From positions 1 through 54,020 of the forward strand of contig NZ_BAYA01000040.1 of NCBI RefSeq assembly GCF_000685015.1: a stretch of DNA of 54,020 nucleotides, in the 5' to 3' direction. A program made the position numbers and the translations under genes. Shown here one piece after another: positions 25,759 through 36,067 of this stretch. Below the pieces are notes generated by a model. It had not been told where the DNA came from, searched no databases, and saw only the letters and a list, made by a program, of their open reading frames with translations. The DNA is from Paraburkholderia bannensis NBRC 103871. GTDB taxonomy: Bacteria; Pseudomonadota; Gammaproteobacteria; Burkholderiales; Burkholderiaceae. Position 1 is the first letter of the stretch. The number at the start of each line of letters is the position of its first letter.

Positions 25759-26718
25759 TTACGACGACTTCTTGTTGCCGCGGTCGATCAGCACCGCGAG
25801 CAGGATCACGCCGCCCTTGATGACCTGCTGATAGAACGACGACACGTCCAGCAGGTTCAGCCCGTTGTTGAGCACGCCGATCAGCAGTGCGCCCACCAGC
25901 GTGCCGAAGATCCAGCCGCGCCCGCCCGTGAGGCTCGTGCCGCCCAGCACGACAGCAGCGATGGCGTCGAGCTCGTAGCCCGTGCCCGCGGTCGGCTGCG
26001 CCGAGTTCAGGCGCGAGGTCAGCACCACGCCCGCGAGCGCCGACATCACGCCCGAAATCGTGTAGACCCACAGCTGAATGCGATCGACCTTGACGCCCGA
26101 GAGCTTCGCCGATTCGGCATTGCCGCCCGTCGCATAGATGTGGCGGCCAAACACGGTCTTGCGCAGCAGCACCCAGAACACGCCGAACATCACGAGCATC
26201 AGCACGACGGGAATCGGCACGAGGCGCGCGACATAGCCGCCGCCGAGCAGCGAGAAGAAGTCGCTGCTGAAGCTGCTGATCGGGCTGCCGTTCGAGACGA
26301 CCAGCGCGAGGCCGCGCAGCACCGTCATCGAGCCGAGCGTCGCGATGAACGGCGCAACCTTGCCCTTGCTGATGACAAGGCCGTTGGCGAGGCCCATCAA
26401 ACCACCTGCCGCGAGACCCGCAACGGTCGCGACCAGCGCGTTCGTGCCGGAGCTGAGCAACGTGGCGATGATGACCGACGACAGCGCCAGCACCGAGCCC
26501 GCCGACAGGTCGATGCCGCCCAGCAGGATCACGAGCGTCATGCCGAAGGCAATCAGCGCGTTGATGGACGCCTGACGCATCACGTTGAGCAGGTTGTCGA
26601 GCGTGAGGAAATTGGGGCTCACGATCGACAGCGCCACCGCAATGATCAGCAGTGCGATGAACGGGCCTAGCTTTTGCAGCGTCGCCTTGCTGCTGGGGGT
26701 CATGGTGAGTTGCGACAT
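25759..26718 (-). CDS. rbsC: Ribose ABC transporter permease
   Basis: 319-residue inner-membrane permease of the carbohydrate-uptake type 2 ABC family, with 8-10 helices. Family marks are NVMRQASINALIAFGMTLVI, GGIDLSAGSVLALS, GLANGLVISKGKVAPFIATLG, and the EAA-like loop RKTVFGRHIYATGGN with GLVAV-type segments near DAIAAVVLGGTSLTGGRG. It forms the ribose channel with RbsA as the motor and RbsB as the receptor. It lies 67 bases after rbsA. Confidence 0.93.
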   Translation of the reverse strand: MSQLTMTPSSKATLQKLGPFIALLIIAVALSIVSPNFLTLDNLLNVMRQASINALIAFGMTLVILLGGIDLSAGSVLALSSVIIATLLSSGTNALVATVAGLAAGGLMGLANGLVISKGKVAPFIATLGSMTVLRGLALVVSNGSPISSFSSDFFSLLGGGYVARLVPIPVVLMLVMFGVFWVLLRKTVFGRHIYATGGNAESAKLSGVKVDRIQLWVYTISGVMSALAGVVLTSRLNSAQPTAGTGYELDAIAAVVLGGTSLTGGRGWIFGTLVGALLIGVLNNGLNLLDVSSFYQQVIKGGVILLAVLIDRGNKKSS

Positions 26719-26785
26719 GAATGTCTCGCTTGGGTTTGCCTGGAATGAGGTGTGAGCGCAGCGCGGTGCGGCTTGTTCAGCGTGT

Positions 26786-28285
<1,500 letters not shown>

Positions 28286-28292
28286 GAACCTC

Positions 28293-28691
28293 TTAGAAGA
28301 TCACGCCCGAATGCAGGATCACATTCGCATAGGGACTGCATTCGCCGGTGCGGATCACGACTTTCGCGTCGCGGCACAGGCGCTTGAATTCTTCGTGCGG
28401 CACTTCTTCGACGGCGATCTGCGCGGCGGCCATCTCGCGGCCCTTCGCGACCACGGCGGCGTTATGCACCTGCGCTTCGCTCGCGAACACGGCGCGTTCC
28501 GCCTTGAAGTCGGCGAGGATGCTGTCGAGCACATCGAAGAAACCCGGCACGCCGAGCGTGAGCGAAACATCGATGCATTCGACGCCCGCCGGAATGGGCA
28601 GGCCGCAATCGGCGATCACGAGGCTGTCGGTATGGCCCATGCCGGCCAGCACGCGCGCGATGTCGCGATTCAGGTGTCCTTGTTTTTTCAT
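28293..28691 (-). CDS. rbsD: D-ribose pyranase
   Basis: 132-residue cytoplasmic enzyme that interconverts beta-D-ribopyranose and ribofuranose, giving RbsK its furanose substrate. It matches RbsD across its length: MKKQGHLNRDIARVLAGMGH with the catalytic His20, ADCGLPIPAGVECIDVSL, and the C-terminal IRTGECSPYANVILHSGVIF. It sits between rbsK (66 bases upstream) and rbsA (7 bases downstream). Confidence 0.95.
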   Translation of the reverse strand: MKKQGHLNRDIARVLAGMGHTDSLVIADCGLPIPAGVECIDVSLTLGVPGFFDVLDSILADFKAERAVFASEAQVHNAAVVAKGREMAAAQIAVEEVPHEEFKRLCRDAKVVIRTGECSPYANVILHSGVIF

Positions 28692-28757
28692 TACGCGTTG
28701 TTGCTCTTCAATGCTTGAAACAGGCTTGAAACAGACTTAATGCAGACTCGAAACGAG

Positions 28758-29657
28758 TCACGACTGCGGGTCTTGCCGATCGAGGAACTGCTTGAGTTCG
28801 GCGAGCGTGGGCATGCCGCCCTGTGCACCCGCGCGCGTCACGGACAGCGCGCCGGCCGCGTTCGCGCGCCGCGCTGCTTCAGCGATGCCGAGATGCCAGA
28901 ACGCCGCCATCGCGCCGTTGAAGGTGTCGCCCGCGCCGGTCGTATCGACGGCTTCGACTGTGAAGCCCGGTTGATGCACGAGCGTGCCGTCGGCCTGCGT
29001 GAAGTACGCGCCTTCCTTGCCATGCGTCATCGCAATGCGGCCAGGCATGCGCGCGAGCACTTCGGCCCACCAGCCCGCGGGCGTTTGCAGCGCGGTGGCG
29101 AGTTCGTGTTCGTTCGGCGTCAGAAGCGTCGTGAGCGAGACGAGTTCGTCACTCAGCGCAACGGCGGGCGCGGGATTGAGGAAGAAGGGTTTGCCGTGTT
29201 CGCGGGCGAGGCGCGCTGCGTGCAGCACGGTGGCCATCGGCACTTCGAGCTGCGCGAGGATCACGTCGGCCTGTGCGAAGGCGTCGCTGGCGCGGTCGAT
29301 GTCTTCGGGCGAGAGCTCGGCGTTCGCACCCGGCACGATGATGATGGCGTTGTCCGCGCCCGAGAGCGTGATCGATGCAACGCCGGTCGATTGCTCGCCG
29401 GTGCGCACGTGGCTCACGTCGATGCCTTCGCGTGCGAGCGTCTGCTTCATCTGCTCGCCGAACGCATCGGCGCCCACGCAGCCGATCATCGTGACCTGCG
29501 CGCCCAGGCGCGCGGCGGCGACCGCCTGGTTCGCGCCCTTGCCGCCGGGGAAGGTCGAAAAACGCGAGCCGAACAGCGTTTCGCCAAGACGCGGAAACGT
29601 ATCGGTCGCAACGACCATGTCCATATTGATGCTGCCCACCACTACCACGCGCGCCAT
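28758..29657 (-). CDS. rbsK: Ribokinase
   Basis: 299-residue PfkB-family sugar kinase that phosphorylates ribose at O5. The N-terminal signature GSINMDMVV, the FPGGKGANQAVAAARLGA motif near 36-53, and the C-terminal DTTGAGDTFNGAMA with the catalytic Asp are all present. It is the first gene of rbsK-D-A-C-B-R. A palindrome resembling a LacI-type operator lies ~35-50 bases upstream of its start. Confidence 0.93.
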   Translation of the reverse strand: MARVVVVGSINMDMVVATDTFPRLGETLFGSRFSTFPGGKGANQAVAAARLGAQVTMIGCVGADAFGEQMKQTLAREGIDVSHVRTGEQSTGVASITLSGADNAIIIVPGANAELSPEDIDRASDAFAQADVILAQLEVPMATVLHAARLAREHGKPFFLNPAPAVALSDELVSLTTLLTPNEHELATALQTPAGWWAEVLARMPGRIAMTHGKEGAYFTQADGTLVHQPGFTVEAVDTTGAGDTFNGAMAAFWHLGIAEAARRANAAGALSVTRAGAQGGMPTLAELKQFLDRQDPQS

Positions 29658-29691
29658 GGCACTCCCTCATCACCGCTTGCGGCCTGCAATT

Positions 29692-29707
29692 TTAACCACC
29701 TGGTTAA
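29692..29707. promoter_or_regulatory. Candidate RbsR operator upstream of rbsK
   Basis: TTAACCA and TGGTTAA form perfect 7-base arms around a CC/GG centre, 35 bases upstream of the ribokinase start. The length and symmetry fit a LacI-family operator placed at or just after a promoter. A weak -35/-10-like pair lies immediately upstream on the minus strand. No second copy was noticed near the LacI gene. Confidence 0.6.
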
Positions 29708-29876
29708 CACTGCTACAGACCGTGAATTTTTACCGTGCTAAAACGTACTCAGCTTGGGAGCGCATTTATACCAGAGTCCTCACGGAGGGGAAATAGCCTT
29801 AGGGTATAACCCGATAAGTCGGATGATATGGGGCGCGTTGGAAAAAGCGCTTTGCAATCATGTCGCTGGCGCGCGA

Positions 29877-30881
29877 TCAGAAACTGATGGTTGCCGTCAC
29901 GCTATCCGAGTAATTTCCCGGCGCAGGCGTGCTCTGCGCGGGAACCACGCCATACATCGTGAACGAAGCGGCGTTTCCGGAACCGGTTCCATTCACGGTG
30001 CTCGTGCCGTTCGTTCCGTCGCCCCACGGGGTCGCATGCTGCGAGTCCGAATAAATTTGATAGCCCACCGTAGCGTTGCCGCCTGACAACACCATCGTGC
30101 GTGCGTTGACCTGATTGCTCGAACCGCCGTTCAGCGCGATCTTGAACGCATCGCCGTTGGTGCATTGCGCCGTGATCGTCCCGGTTGCCGCGAGCGCGCT
30201 GGTGAGCACGCCCGCCGCCGGAAACACGATGTTGCTCGCGCTGATATTGCAGTTGTTGGTGACATTGGCGGTCGCGGTAAAGGGCAGCGAACCGCCATTC
30301 GTGGTGAGTGACGAGCAACCCGGCGGCCCCAGGATGCCGAGCAGGTAGTAGCCGTACATCAGCGACGTCTCGCCGCCGCTGAAGGCGTGCGAATAGGTGG
30401 TGTCGGCGTTGTTCGTGGTCGGCACGGTAGGCTGGTTGGCGGCGATCTGCCCGTAATACGGTATCGATACGGTCGCACTTGTGCCTAGCAGCGGCTGCTG
30501 GATGGTGACCGATATCGGCGTGGTTGCCGCCGCTGTCGAGCCCCACGACGTCGAATGCGCCTGGTCGCTGTAGAGGTCGTATTGCAGTGTCGCCGTGCCG
30601 CCCGCCTGCGTCAGCACGCGCGGCTGCGCGGCGTTGAGGTTCAGGCATACGAGCGCGGTCGGCGCGAGCGACACCACCGTCCAGTAGCAGGTCACGTTGA
30701 TCGTGCCCGAGCCATTGACGGCCGCGCGCGTGATCGGACTGATGGTGCCGAAGCTGATCGTCGAAACAGTCGCGGTGCAGGTCTGCGCCTGCGCGCGGTT
30801 CGGCATGAGCGCGGCCAGCACGCACAGCAGCACGCTGGCGAACAGCATCGCAAGGCGCTGTCGGGAACAGGAACGCGTCAT
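29877..30881 (-). CDS. Two-domain spore-coat-U (SCPU) tip protein of a chaperone-usher fimbria
   Basis: 334-residue exported fimbrial subunit. Signal peptide ~1-32 (cleavage near AQA-QT), then two SCPU domains: ~33-170 (CTATVSTISFGTISPITRA) and ~205-334 (NCNISASNIVFPAAGVLTSA), the second ending with SDSVTATISF, a donor-strand type C-terminus. The two-domain architecture and distal position fit a tip adhesin. The ATG overlaps the usher stop by four bases (ATGA). It is the last gene of the four-gene operon. Confidence 0.85.
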   Translation of the reverse strand: MTRSCSRQRLAMLFASVLLCVLAALMPNRAQAQTCTATVSTISFGTISPITRAAVNGSGTINVTCYWTVVSLAPTALVCLNLNAAQPRVLTQAGGTATLQYDLYSDQAHSTSWGSTAAATTPISVTIQQPLLGTSATVSIPYYGQIAANQPTVPTTNNADTTYSHAFSGGETSLMYGYYLLGILGPPGCSSLTTNGGSLPFTATANVTNNCNISASNIVFPAAGVLTSALAATGTITAQCTNGDAFKIALNGGSSNQVNARTMVLSGGNATVGYQIYSDSQHATPWGDGTNGTSTVNGTGSGNAASFTMYGVVPAQSTPAPGNYSDSVTATISF

Positions 30882-33364
30882 GGTCTATCTCCGGATACGG
30901 TCTGGCAGGTGAGCGGGCCATAAGTCGGCAGCGAGCCGTCGGTCGGCCGCACGTAGCGGAAGCTGGCCGCGCAATGAATCGAGCCCTTGCTGCTGCTTGC
31001 CGTCACGCTCAAATGGTTATCGGCTTGCAGGTTTTCGATGAAGGTCAGGCCGTCGTAGCCGACGATCGTGTCGGAGCCGCTTTCCTCGTGATGTACGCGC
31101 GCGCCAGCCGGCAAATTCGCCCCGTCCGGGCCGCGCAGGATCACCGACGCCGCGCGATATTGCGTGACCCTGAAACTCGCGAGCACGCCCGATTGCGATT
31201 GCGGCACCACGTTCGCGCGCGTGGTGGCCATATGGGCCTCGGCGGGCAGGCCCATGCTGTCCACGCTGATGAGGTTGTTCTGATACGCGTTGAGGTCGGG
31301 CACCAGCAGGTGCCCGTGCGAATCCGTCGTGCCGATCACGCGGTTTTCGTGCAGCACCGGCACACCCGCGAGTCCGTCCGTGGACACGAGCGCAAAGCCG
31401 TCGTCGATGCGGCGCGCCGGCAGCGCGGCGCCGTCCATCACGACCAGCGCGCCGGTGACGTCGAGCGAGCCCGCCATGCGACCGTCCAGCGCCTGGCCGA
31501 GCGCGGTGACCTGGCCGTATCGGCCGAGGTACTGCACCTGCGCCTGCTGATAGTGCGACGCGTTGCTGCCGCCGTCCTGCACGGTATAGCCCCAGCCGCC
31601 GTCGTAGTCGGGCGCGCGCGACGCGTTGACGTTCCAGGTGCCCTCGCCGTTCTGGCGTCCCGCGCTGGCGTTGATCGAGGTTCTGTCGCCCAGGCCCATG
31701 CTGGCGCTCAGGAACACGCCCGACGAGCTGCGCGAGGAAAAATCGCGGAACGCCGACACGCTCAGCGAAACCAGGTTGCGCAGGCTCACCGTATAGGATA
31801 CCGAACCAATGTGCGACGCCGCGACATCCGGATAACGGTAGCCGATGTAGCTGAGCGCCACCGTCTGGCTGCCCGGCAAGGGCACGCTCACCGTCGCGCG
31901 ATCGGTGGCGAGCGGCACCGGCGAGCCGTCGCGCGCGGCCAGGTCGCCGTAATGGCGCGTGGCGCGCAGCGTGCTCAACTCGACAGAAAACGCCTGCGTG
32001 ATGAGCTGATAGCCCAGGCCCACCTGGGCGCCCGTGAAATGCCCTGTCGATGCCGCGAGGGAGCCGTTGATCACGCCCAGCTGGCCGATCCGCACGAGCG
32101 CCCCTGCGCCTGCGTCGTAGAGGCCGCCCGTTACTTCGGCGTGCGCCTCGACGGTCAGCCGGTCGCTGATGCCGTGCCGCATCGATGCGCTCGCAACGGG
32201 TTGGGGATCGTAGCTGAACGACTCGACGCCATAGTCGCGGCGCAAAAAGCCCGCTTCGACCGAATAGCTCGACAGTCCCGCCGCCAGCAAGCGTGTGTCG
32301 ATATAGAGCGGCACCGTGGTCGCGACCGCGCGGCCGAGCGGATCGCGCGTGATGACGGTCGCCTCGCCCGCGCCGGTGATGCCAGGCACGTTGCTGATGA
32401 CGAACGGGCCGCCCGGCACCGAACCTGAAAACTGCCTCACGTTGTTCACGTAGAGGTCGACCGACGACGGCACCACGGCCGAGCCGGACAGCGACGGCAC
32501 CGGGAACGTGACGAGATCGGGCCGCAACGCAAAGTTGCTGCGCCACTGGAAGCCGCCGATGCGCAGCGAGCGGCTCCAGTCGAGCGACGAGGAAATCGTG
32601 TCGCCGACCTGCGTCGTCGTGAGCGTGGTCGCGTTCGAGGTCTGCCAGGACGTATCGAAGCGCACGTAGCGGTGCATCGTCCGGTAGAGATACGCGGTGC
32701 CCGTGTTGCTGAACACGCCATGCGTATCGAAGTAGCGCTGCTCAGACCAGAGCGCGGACTGCGTACTGCCCGCCTCTTCCACGTAGGCGTCGTAGTTGAG
32801 GACGAAGCCGCGCGAGGCGCTGGCCTGCGGGGCCTTTTCCAGCGCGCGCGTGTCGAACACATAGGCTTTGCGCAGCGTGTCGGGCGCTTCGATGGCGATG
32901 GACTGGGTCGTTTCGTCGTAGCGGTAATGCAGGCCCGGCAGGCTGTCGAGCGCGATCTCGGTGTTGGCGGGCTTTCCCGGAGCGCCGACGGGGAGCTCCG
33001 GCACGCGCAGACCGATGGTGTCGAGATCGGCGGCCTCGGCGTAGAGACGGCCCTCGCGTTGACGGAAATGCGCGATCAGCGCGGTGCGGTCGCCGTTAAG
33101 CGTGACTTCGAGGTACAGGTCGCTTTGCGGCGGCAACGCGCCCGCGTGAGCATGACCGGCCAGCGAGGCATTGGGTTCGGCGGGCGGGTTGAGCACGGTG
33201 TCGGGCAGGACGGCGGCGGGCTTGCTGTTTGAATTGCCTGAAGAAGCGTTCGCGCCATCCGCTGGCTGCGCGCGCGCATGCGTTTGCGCAAGGAAGAACA
33301 GCGCGGCAGCGAGGGCGATCGCCTTGCGTTCATGAGCGTTCCCACGCTTGAATCGCCACGTCAA
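30878..33364 (-). CDS. Fimbrial outer-membrane usher
   Basis: Usher protein of ~828 residues that threads pilus subunits through the outer membrane. After the signal peptide come the N-terminal periplasmic domain (PPQSDLYLEVTLNGDRTALI), the 24-strand barrel with plug (DLYVNNVRQFSGSVPGGPFVISNVP), and C-terminal carboxy domains (YRAASVILRGPDGANLPAGA). The start is uncertain. TTG at 33362-33364 gives MTWRFKRGNAHERKAIALAA, a clean signal peptide cleaving near ARA-QP, with AGGA upstream. GTG at 33451 gives a longer leader with no signal-like start. An ATG nearby at ~33333 is in another frame. It follows the chaperone gene and overlaps the tip-protein gene. Confidence 0.85.
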   Translation of the reverse strand: MTWRFKRGNAHERKAIALAAALFFLAQTHARAQPADGANASSGNSNSKPAAVLPDTVLNPPAEPNASLAGHAHAGALPPQSDLYLEVTLNGDRTALIAHFRQREGRLYAEAADLDTIGLRVPELPVGAPGKPANTEIALDSLPGLHYRYDETTQSIAIEAPDTLRKAYVFDTRALEKAPQASASRGFVLNYDAYVEEAGSTQSALWSEQRYFDTHGVFSNTGTAYLYRTMHRYVRFDTSWQTSNATTLTTTQVGDTISSSLDWSRSLRIGGFQWRSNFALRPDLVTFPVPSLSGSAVVPSSVDLYVNNVRQFSGSVPGGPFVISNVPGITGAGEATVITRDPLGRAVATTVPLYIDTRLLAAGLSSYSVEAGFLRRDYGVESFSYDPQPVASASMRHGISDRLTVEAHAEVTGGLYDAGAGALVRIGQLGVINGSLAASTGHFTGAQVGLGYQLITQAFSVELSTLRATRHYGDLAARDGSPVPLATDRATVSVPLPGSQTVALSYIGYRYPDVAASHIGSVSYTVSLRNLVSLSVSAFRDFSSRSSSGVFLSASMGLGDRTSINASAGRQNGEGTWNVNASRAPDYDGGWGYTVQDGGSNASHYQQAQVQYLGRYGQVTALGQALDGRMAGSLDVTGALVVMDGAALPARRIDDGFALVSTDGLAGVPVLHENRVIGTTDSHGHLLVPDLNAYQNNLISVDSMGLPAEAHMATTRANVVPQSQSGVLASFRVTQYRAASVILRGPDGANLPAGARVHHEESGSDTIVGYDGLTFIENLQADNHLSVTASSSKGSIHCAASFRYVRPTDGSLPTYGPLTCQTVSGDRP

Positions 33365-33485
33365 TTGATTCGCAATCCTTGTCGAATGAATGAGGTCAGC
33401 GGACACCGCATCGCGCACAAGCTCGCTGCCCAGCGCTGCGCGAGGGCACAAACGCGAATGCAGGAAAGCGGCGTGACGGAAGCGC

Positions 33486-34223
33486 CTAGTGGCTCAGCAC
33501 AGCCGCCTCGGTCTGCTGCGCGTTGACAGCGGCGCGGATCTTGAGCGGGCCGTTGAGATCGGCGGAAACGGGCAGCGCGAGCGGCCATTGATGCATCGAC
33601 CCGGCCAGCGCATAGCCAAGCAACCCCTTGTTGACGGGGATCGCATGGCCTGCGCCATCGACGATCTCGACGCCCGCGATCTGCGCGCGGCGGCCGCCCG
33701 AGTTCGCGACTTCGAGCGTCCAGCCCGCGTCGCCATGATGCAGACGCCACGCGAGATTCGGCTGGCCGGTGGGGCCGCTGCCCGGATCGATGAACACCGG
33801 CACCGAATAGCGCAGCCGGATCGCGACACCGTTGGTGGGCGTGGCATCGGGTTCGGGCAACTCGTCGATCAGGATGCGATAGCTCTGCTCGACGTTGCTC
33901 GCCGCGGGCGCCGTGCGCACGAGACGCACGAGCTGCTCCGCGCCTGCGCCAATCTCGATCAGCGGCGGGCTCGCGACCACGTCCTGGGTGGGCGTGAGCG
34001 CGTCTTCGCCGCCCGCCTGGCTCCAGCGATAGACGCGCACCTGGCCATAAATCGGCTTGCTGCCGGAGTTGCGCAGCGTGAGGCCCGTAGCGTTGGCGTC
34101 CGCGGCCAGGTCCACCATGACGGGCGAGATCTGCAACGTGGCGGCCTGTGCGCCGCCCAGGCACGCCGCCGCGACGACGACACCGGACAGCGCGTAGTTC
34201 AGGATGCGATTGAGCACGTACAT
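33486..34223 (-). CDS. Periplasmic fimbrial chaperone
   Basis: 245-residue PapD-like chaperone. Signal peptide ~1-27 (cleavage near AQA-AT), then two immunoglobulin-like domains. The first has TLQISPVMVDLAADANATGLTLRN and the strand bearing the subunit-binding segment (RILIDELPEPDATPTNGVAIRLRYSVPVF). The second begins near GQPNLAWRLHHGDAGWTLEVANSGG. It stabilises SCPU subunits in the periplasm by donor-strand complementation and delivers them to the usher. It is 13 bases downstream of the pilin gene. Confidence 0.88.
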   Translation of the reverse strand: MYVLNRILNYALSGVVVAAACLGGAQAATLQISPVMVDLAADANATGLTLRNSGSKPIYGQVRVYRWSQAGGEDALTPTQDVVASPPLIEIGAGAEQLVRLVRTAPAASNVEQSYRILIDELPEPDATPTNGVAIRLRYSVPVFIDPGSGPTGQPNLAWRLHHGDAGWTLEVANSGGRRAQIAGVEIVDGAGHAIPVNKGLLGYALAGSMHQWPLALPVSADLNGPLKIRAAVNAQQTEAAVLSH

Positions 34224-34236
34224 GGCGGTCTCCCGG

Positions 34237-34761
34237 CTAGAAGTAGACCGTCGCGGTGACCGTCGTCTGGTACGTATCCGGACGCGGCGTGGTCTGAACC
34301 GGAATCTGGCCGTACACGTTGATCGTCTGCACGCTGCCCGTGCCCGTGCCGCCCACCGTGTTGGTGCCCTGCGTATTGCCCCAGACGGTGGTGCGCCCCG
34401 AATCCTGGTAGAGCTGGAAGCCCACCGTCGTCGACGTATTGCCGGTCGCGGTGCCGGCGAGCAGACGGTTCGTCACGGTCGAGCCGCTTACCGTGCCGCC
34501 GTCGATCCCCACGTTATAAGGCGTGGTGTTGGTGCAATCGACGGCCACCGTGGTCTGCTGGTTGAGCGCCGTCGCCAGCACGCCATTGGTGCCGAAGCTC
34601 AGCGGATTCGCGCTGATCGTGCAGTTGGCCTGCAAGGTCAGCGACACGGTGAACGTCGCCGTGGCGGTGCCGTTCGAATACGTCGCGGCATCGGCGAACG
34701 ATGCCATCGGGCCGCCGCTCAACGCGACGATCAATGCACTCGTCAGGAGTTTGTGTTTCAT
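34237..34761 (-). CDS. Spore-coat-U (SCPU) domain fimbrial major subunit
   Basis: 174-residue exported pilin-like protein. Signal peptide ~1-25 (MKHKLLTSALIVALSGGPMA, ADA-AT cleavage), then one SCPU domain with the paired cysteines (QANCTISANPLSFGTNGV and AVDCTNTTPYNVGIDGG), ending PDTYQTTVTATVYF. ATG 34761 follows a GAGAGAGGG site; an earlier in-frame start at 34845 adds a leader without signal character. It is first in the pilin-chaperone-usher-tip operon, which is the order of archaic/sigma-type SCPU fimbriae linked to biofilm and surface attachment. Confidence 0.87.
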   Translation of the reverse strand: MKHKLLTSALIVALSGGPMASFADAATYSNGTATATFTVSLTLQANCTISANPLSFGTNGVLATALNQQTTVAVDCTNTTPYNVGIDGGTVSGSTVTNRLLAGTATGNTSTTVGFQLYQDSGRTTVWGNTQGTNTVGGTGTGSVQTINVYGQIPVQTTPRPDTYQTTVTATVYF

Positions 34762-35033
34762 GGCTTTCGGCCCTCTCTCAGGCATTCGCGTCTTTTGCGA
34801 CGCGTCATGTTTTGGTTTTTCCGGCTCTGATCGAGGTGCTGCCACGAAATTCGTCCGGTTTTCAATGCATCAGTTAGAAATCAGAACGATTACTGACGCA
34901 TCTAATAAGGTTTACGGCGTGCGCAATTTTTTCCTGAAGGAAAACGCATCCTGTTTTCAAGAAATCCTTTGCGCGCCCATTTTCAACACGTCTGGCTTCG
35001 CCGATTTTTATGCAATTCTAAGGAGATATCTTC

Positions 35034-35201
35034 ATGCCATTGCGGCAATCAGACGTGACTTATACGGCCATTTCACCCAATTGCTTCGCAGTCCGCGAGA
35101 ATGCATTTTCCCGGGCAATATGCCGCGCGCATTGCAGAACCCGCATGCCTGTTCGCACGGCACGACATGAGGCCCTGAAAAGCAGATTAAATCCGCAATA
35201 A
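35034..35201 (+). CDS. Possible small protein gene, 55 residues
   Basis: Candidate only. A strong ribosome binding site (AAGGAGATATC) lies at 35020-35030, three bases before ATG 35034 when measured from its end, and the core AAGGAG is about eight bases away. The frame stays open to TAA at 35201. The product begins MPLRQSDVTYTAISPNC, is basic and carries three Cys (residues 17, 30 and 34) in a CRAHCRTRM-like run. There is no signal peptide and I do not recognise a family. It could be a genuine small protein, a leader peptide for the downstream LysE gene, or part of a repeated intergenic element. Confidence 0.35.
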   Translation: MPLRQSDVTYTAISPNCFAVRENAFSRAICRAHCRTRMPVRTARHEALKSRLNPQ

Positions 35202-35271
35202 TTACTGTCCGGGAAAGCCCTGCGGCAAACGGTTATCATGGCGCTTGAAATCGTTAATCGGGCGCACCCAA

Positions 35272-35287
35272 TGCGTTTTGCAACGCA
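35272..35287. promoter_or_regulatory. Inverted repeat upstream of the LysE gene
   Basis: TGCGTT and AACGCA form perfect 6-base arms around TTGC, 30 bases before the LysE start. This is a possible operator; no adjacent regulator gene points to a specific protein. Confidence 0.35.
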
Positions 35288-35316
35288 AACGATTGCACTC
35301 ATAACGGAGGCTCCTC

Positions 35317-35928
35317 TTGAACGATGTGAATATGCTGATCGCGCTATCTGGTGTGCTGTTTTTAAGCGTCGCAAGCCCCGGCCCCAATTTCGTGATCGTG
35401 ACGTCCACGGCAGTCGCTTCGCGGCGCGCCGGATTGATGACGGGATTAGGACTCGCCGCTGCGTCAGGCACCTGGGCATTGGCGGCGATTGCGGGATTGA
35501 GCCTGATCGTCGCGCAGGCCGCGTGGATCGCGCTCGCGCTGCGCTACGTCGGGGCGCTTTATCTGATCTGGCTCGGCGTGAAGATGATTGCAAACGCGCG
35601 CAGCGCCTTGCCGGTTGCCACACTTTCCGCGCACTCGGGCTGGCAAGCCGCAAAAAACGGCTACATGGTCAGCATGACCAATCCGAAGGCGATCGCCTTT
35701 TACGGCAGCATCTTTGCGTTGATGGTGCCGACACACGTGCCAGTGTGGTTCGATGCCGTGGTCGTTGCGCTCGCCATCGCCATTTCATGCGCGTGGTATT
35801 GCGCGATGGCGCTGCTGGCTTCACATCCCGTCGTGCGCGGCGTGCTCGTGCGCCGCAAGGCCGTGCTCGACCGCGCGGCCGGCGCGCTGCTGATGGCCGT
35901 GGGCGCACGCTTGCTGGTCGGGCGTTGA
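35317..35928 (+). CDS. LysE/RhtB-family amino acid exporter
   Basis: 203-residue inner-membrane exporter with about six helices. The family N-terminus is present (LIALSGVLFLSVASPGPNFVIVTS), followed by RYVGALYLIWLGVKMI and FRxG-like KNGYMVSMTNPKAIAFYGS. It exports amino acids or related metabolites by proton exchange. The start codon is TTG at 35317, supported by GGAGG seven bases upstream; no ATG fits as well. Confidence 0.87.
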   Translation: MNDVNMLIALSGVLFLSVASPGPNFVIVTSTAVASRRAGLMTGLGLAAASGTWALAAIAGLSLIVAQAAWIALALRYVGALYLIWLGVKMIANARSALPVATLSAHSGWQAAKNGYMVSMTNPKAIAFYGSIFALMVPTHVPVWFDAVVVALAIAISCAWYCAMALLASHPVVRGVLVRRKAVLDRAAGALLMAVGARLLVGR

Positions 35929-36067
35929 GGCCAGAGAGGGCTGGCAGCACCGGCATCCGTCATTCGCCCCTCGGCAAAAACCCGCAAAGTGGCCTAAACT
36001 GGCGCCCTCGAACATCGCGACGGCTTTTACGCCGTCGCTCAACCCGGCTTTTTCAGGTATTTCGCTC

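Larger units (their letters stand above)
34762..35316. other. AT-richer intergenic region between the fimbrial operon and a LysE gene
   Basis: This ~555-base gap is clearly less GC-rich than the flanking genes. It should carry the fimbrial promoter on the left and the LysE promoter on the right. It contains a possible small ORF at 35034-35201 and an inverted repeat at 35272-35287 (separate entries). No terminator or known RNA was recognised. Confidence 0.5.

Noticed and set aside
30974..32428. 484-codon plus-strand frame opposite the usher gene
   Set aside because: Shadow of the usher barrel region with no ribosome binding site or motifs.
35060..35653. 197-codon minus-strand frame opposite the LysE gene
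   Set aside because: No ribosome binding site, Arg/Ser/Pro-rich product, opposite a gene with good start signals and membrane helices.
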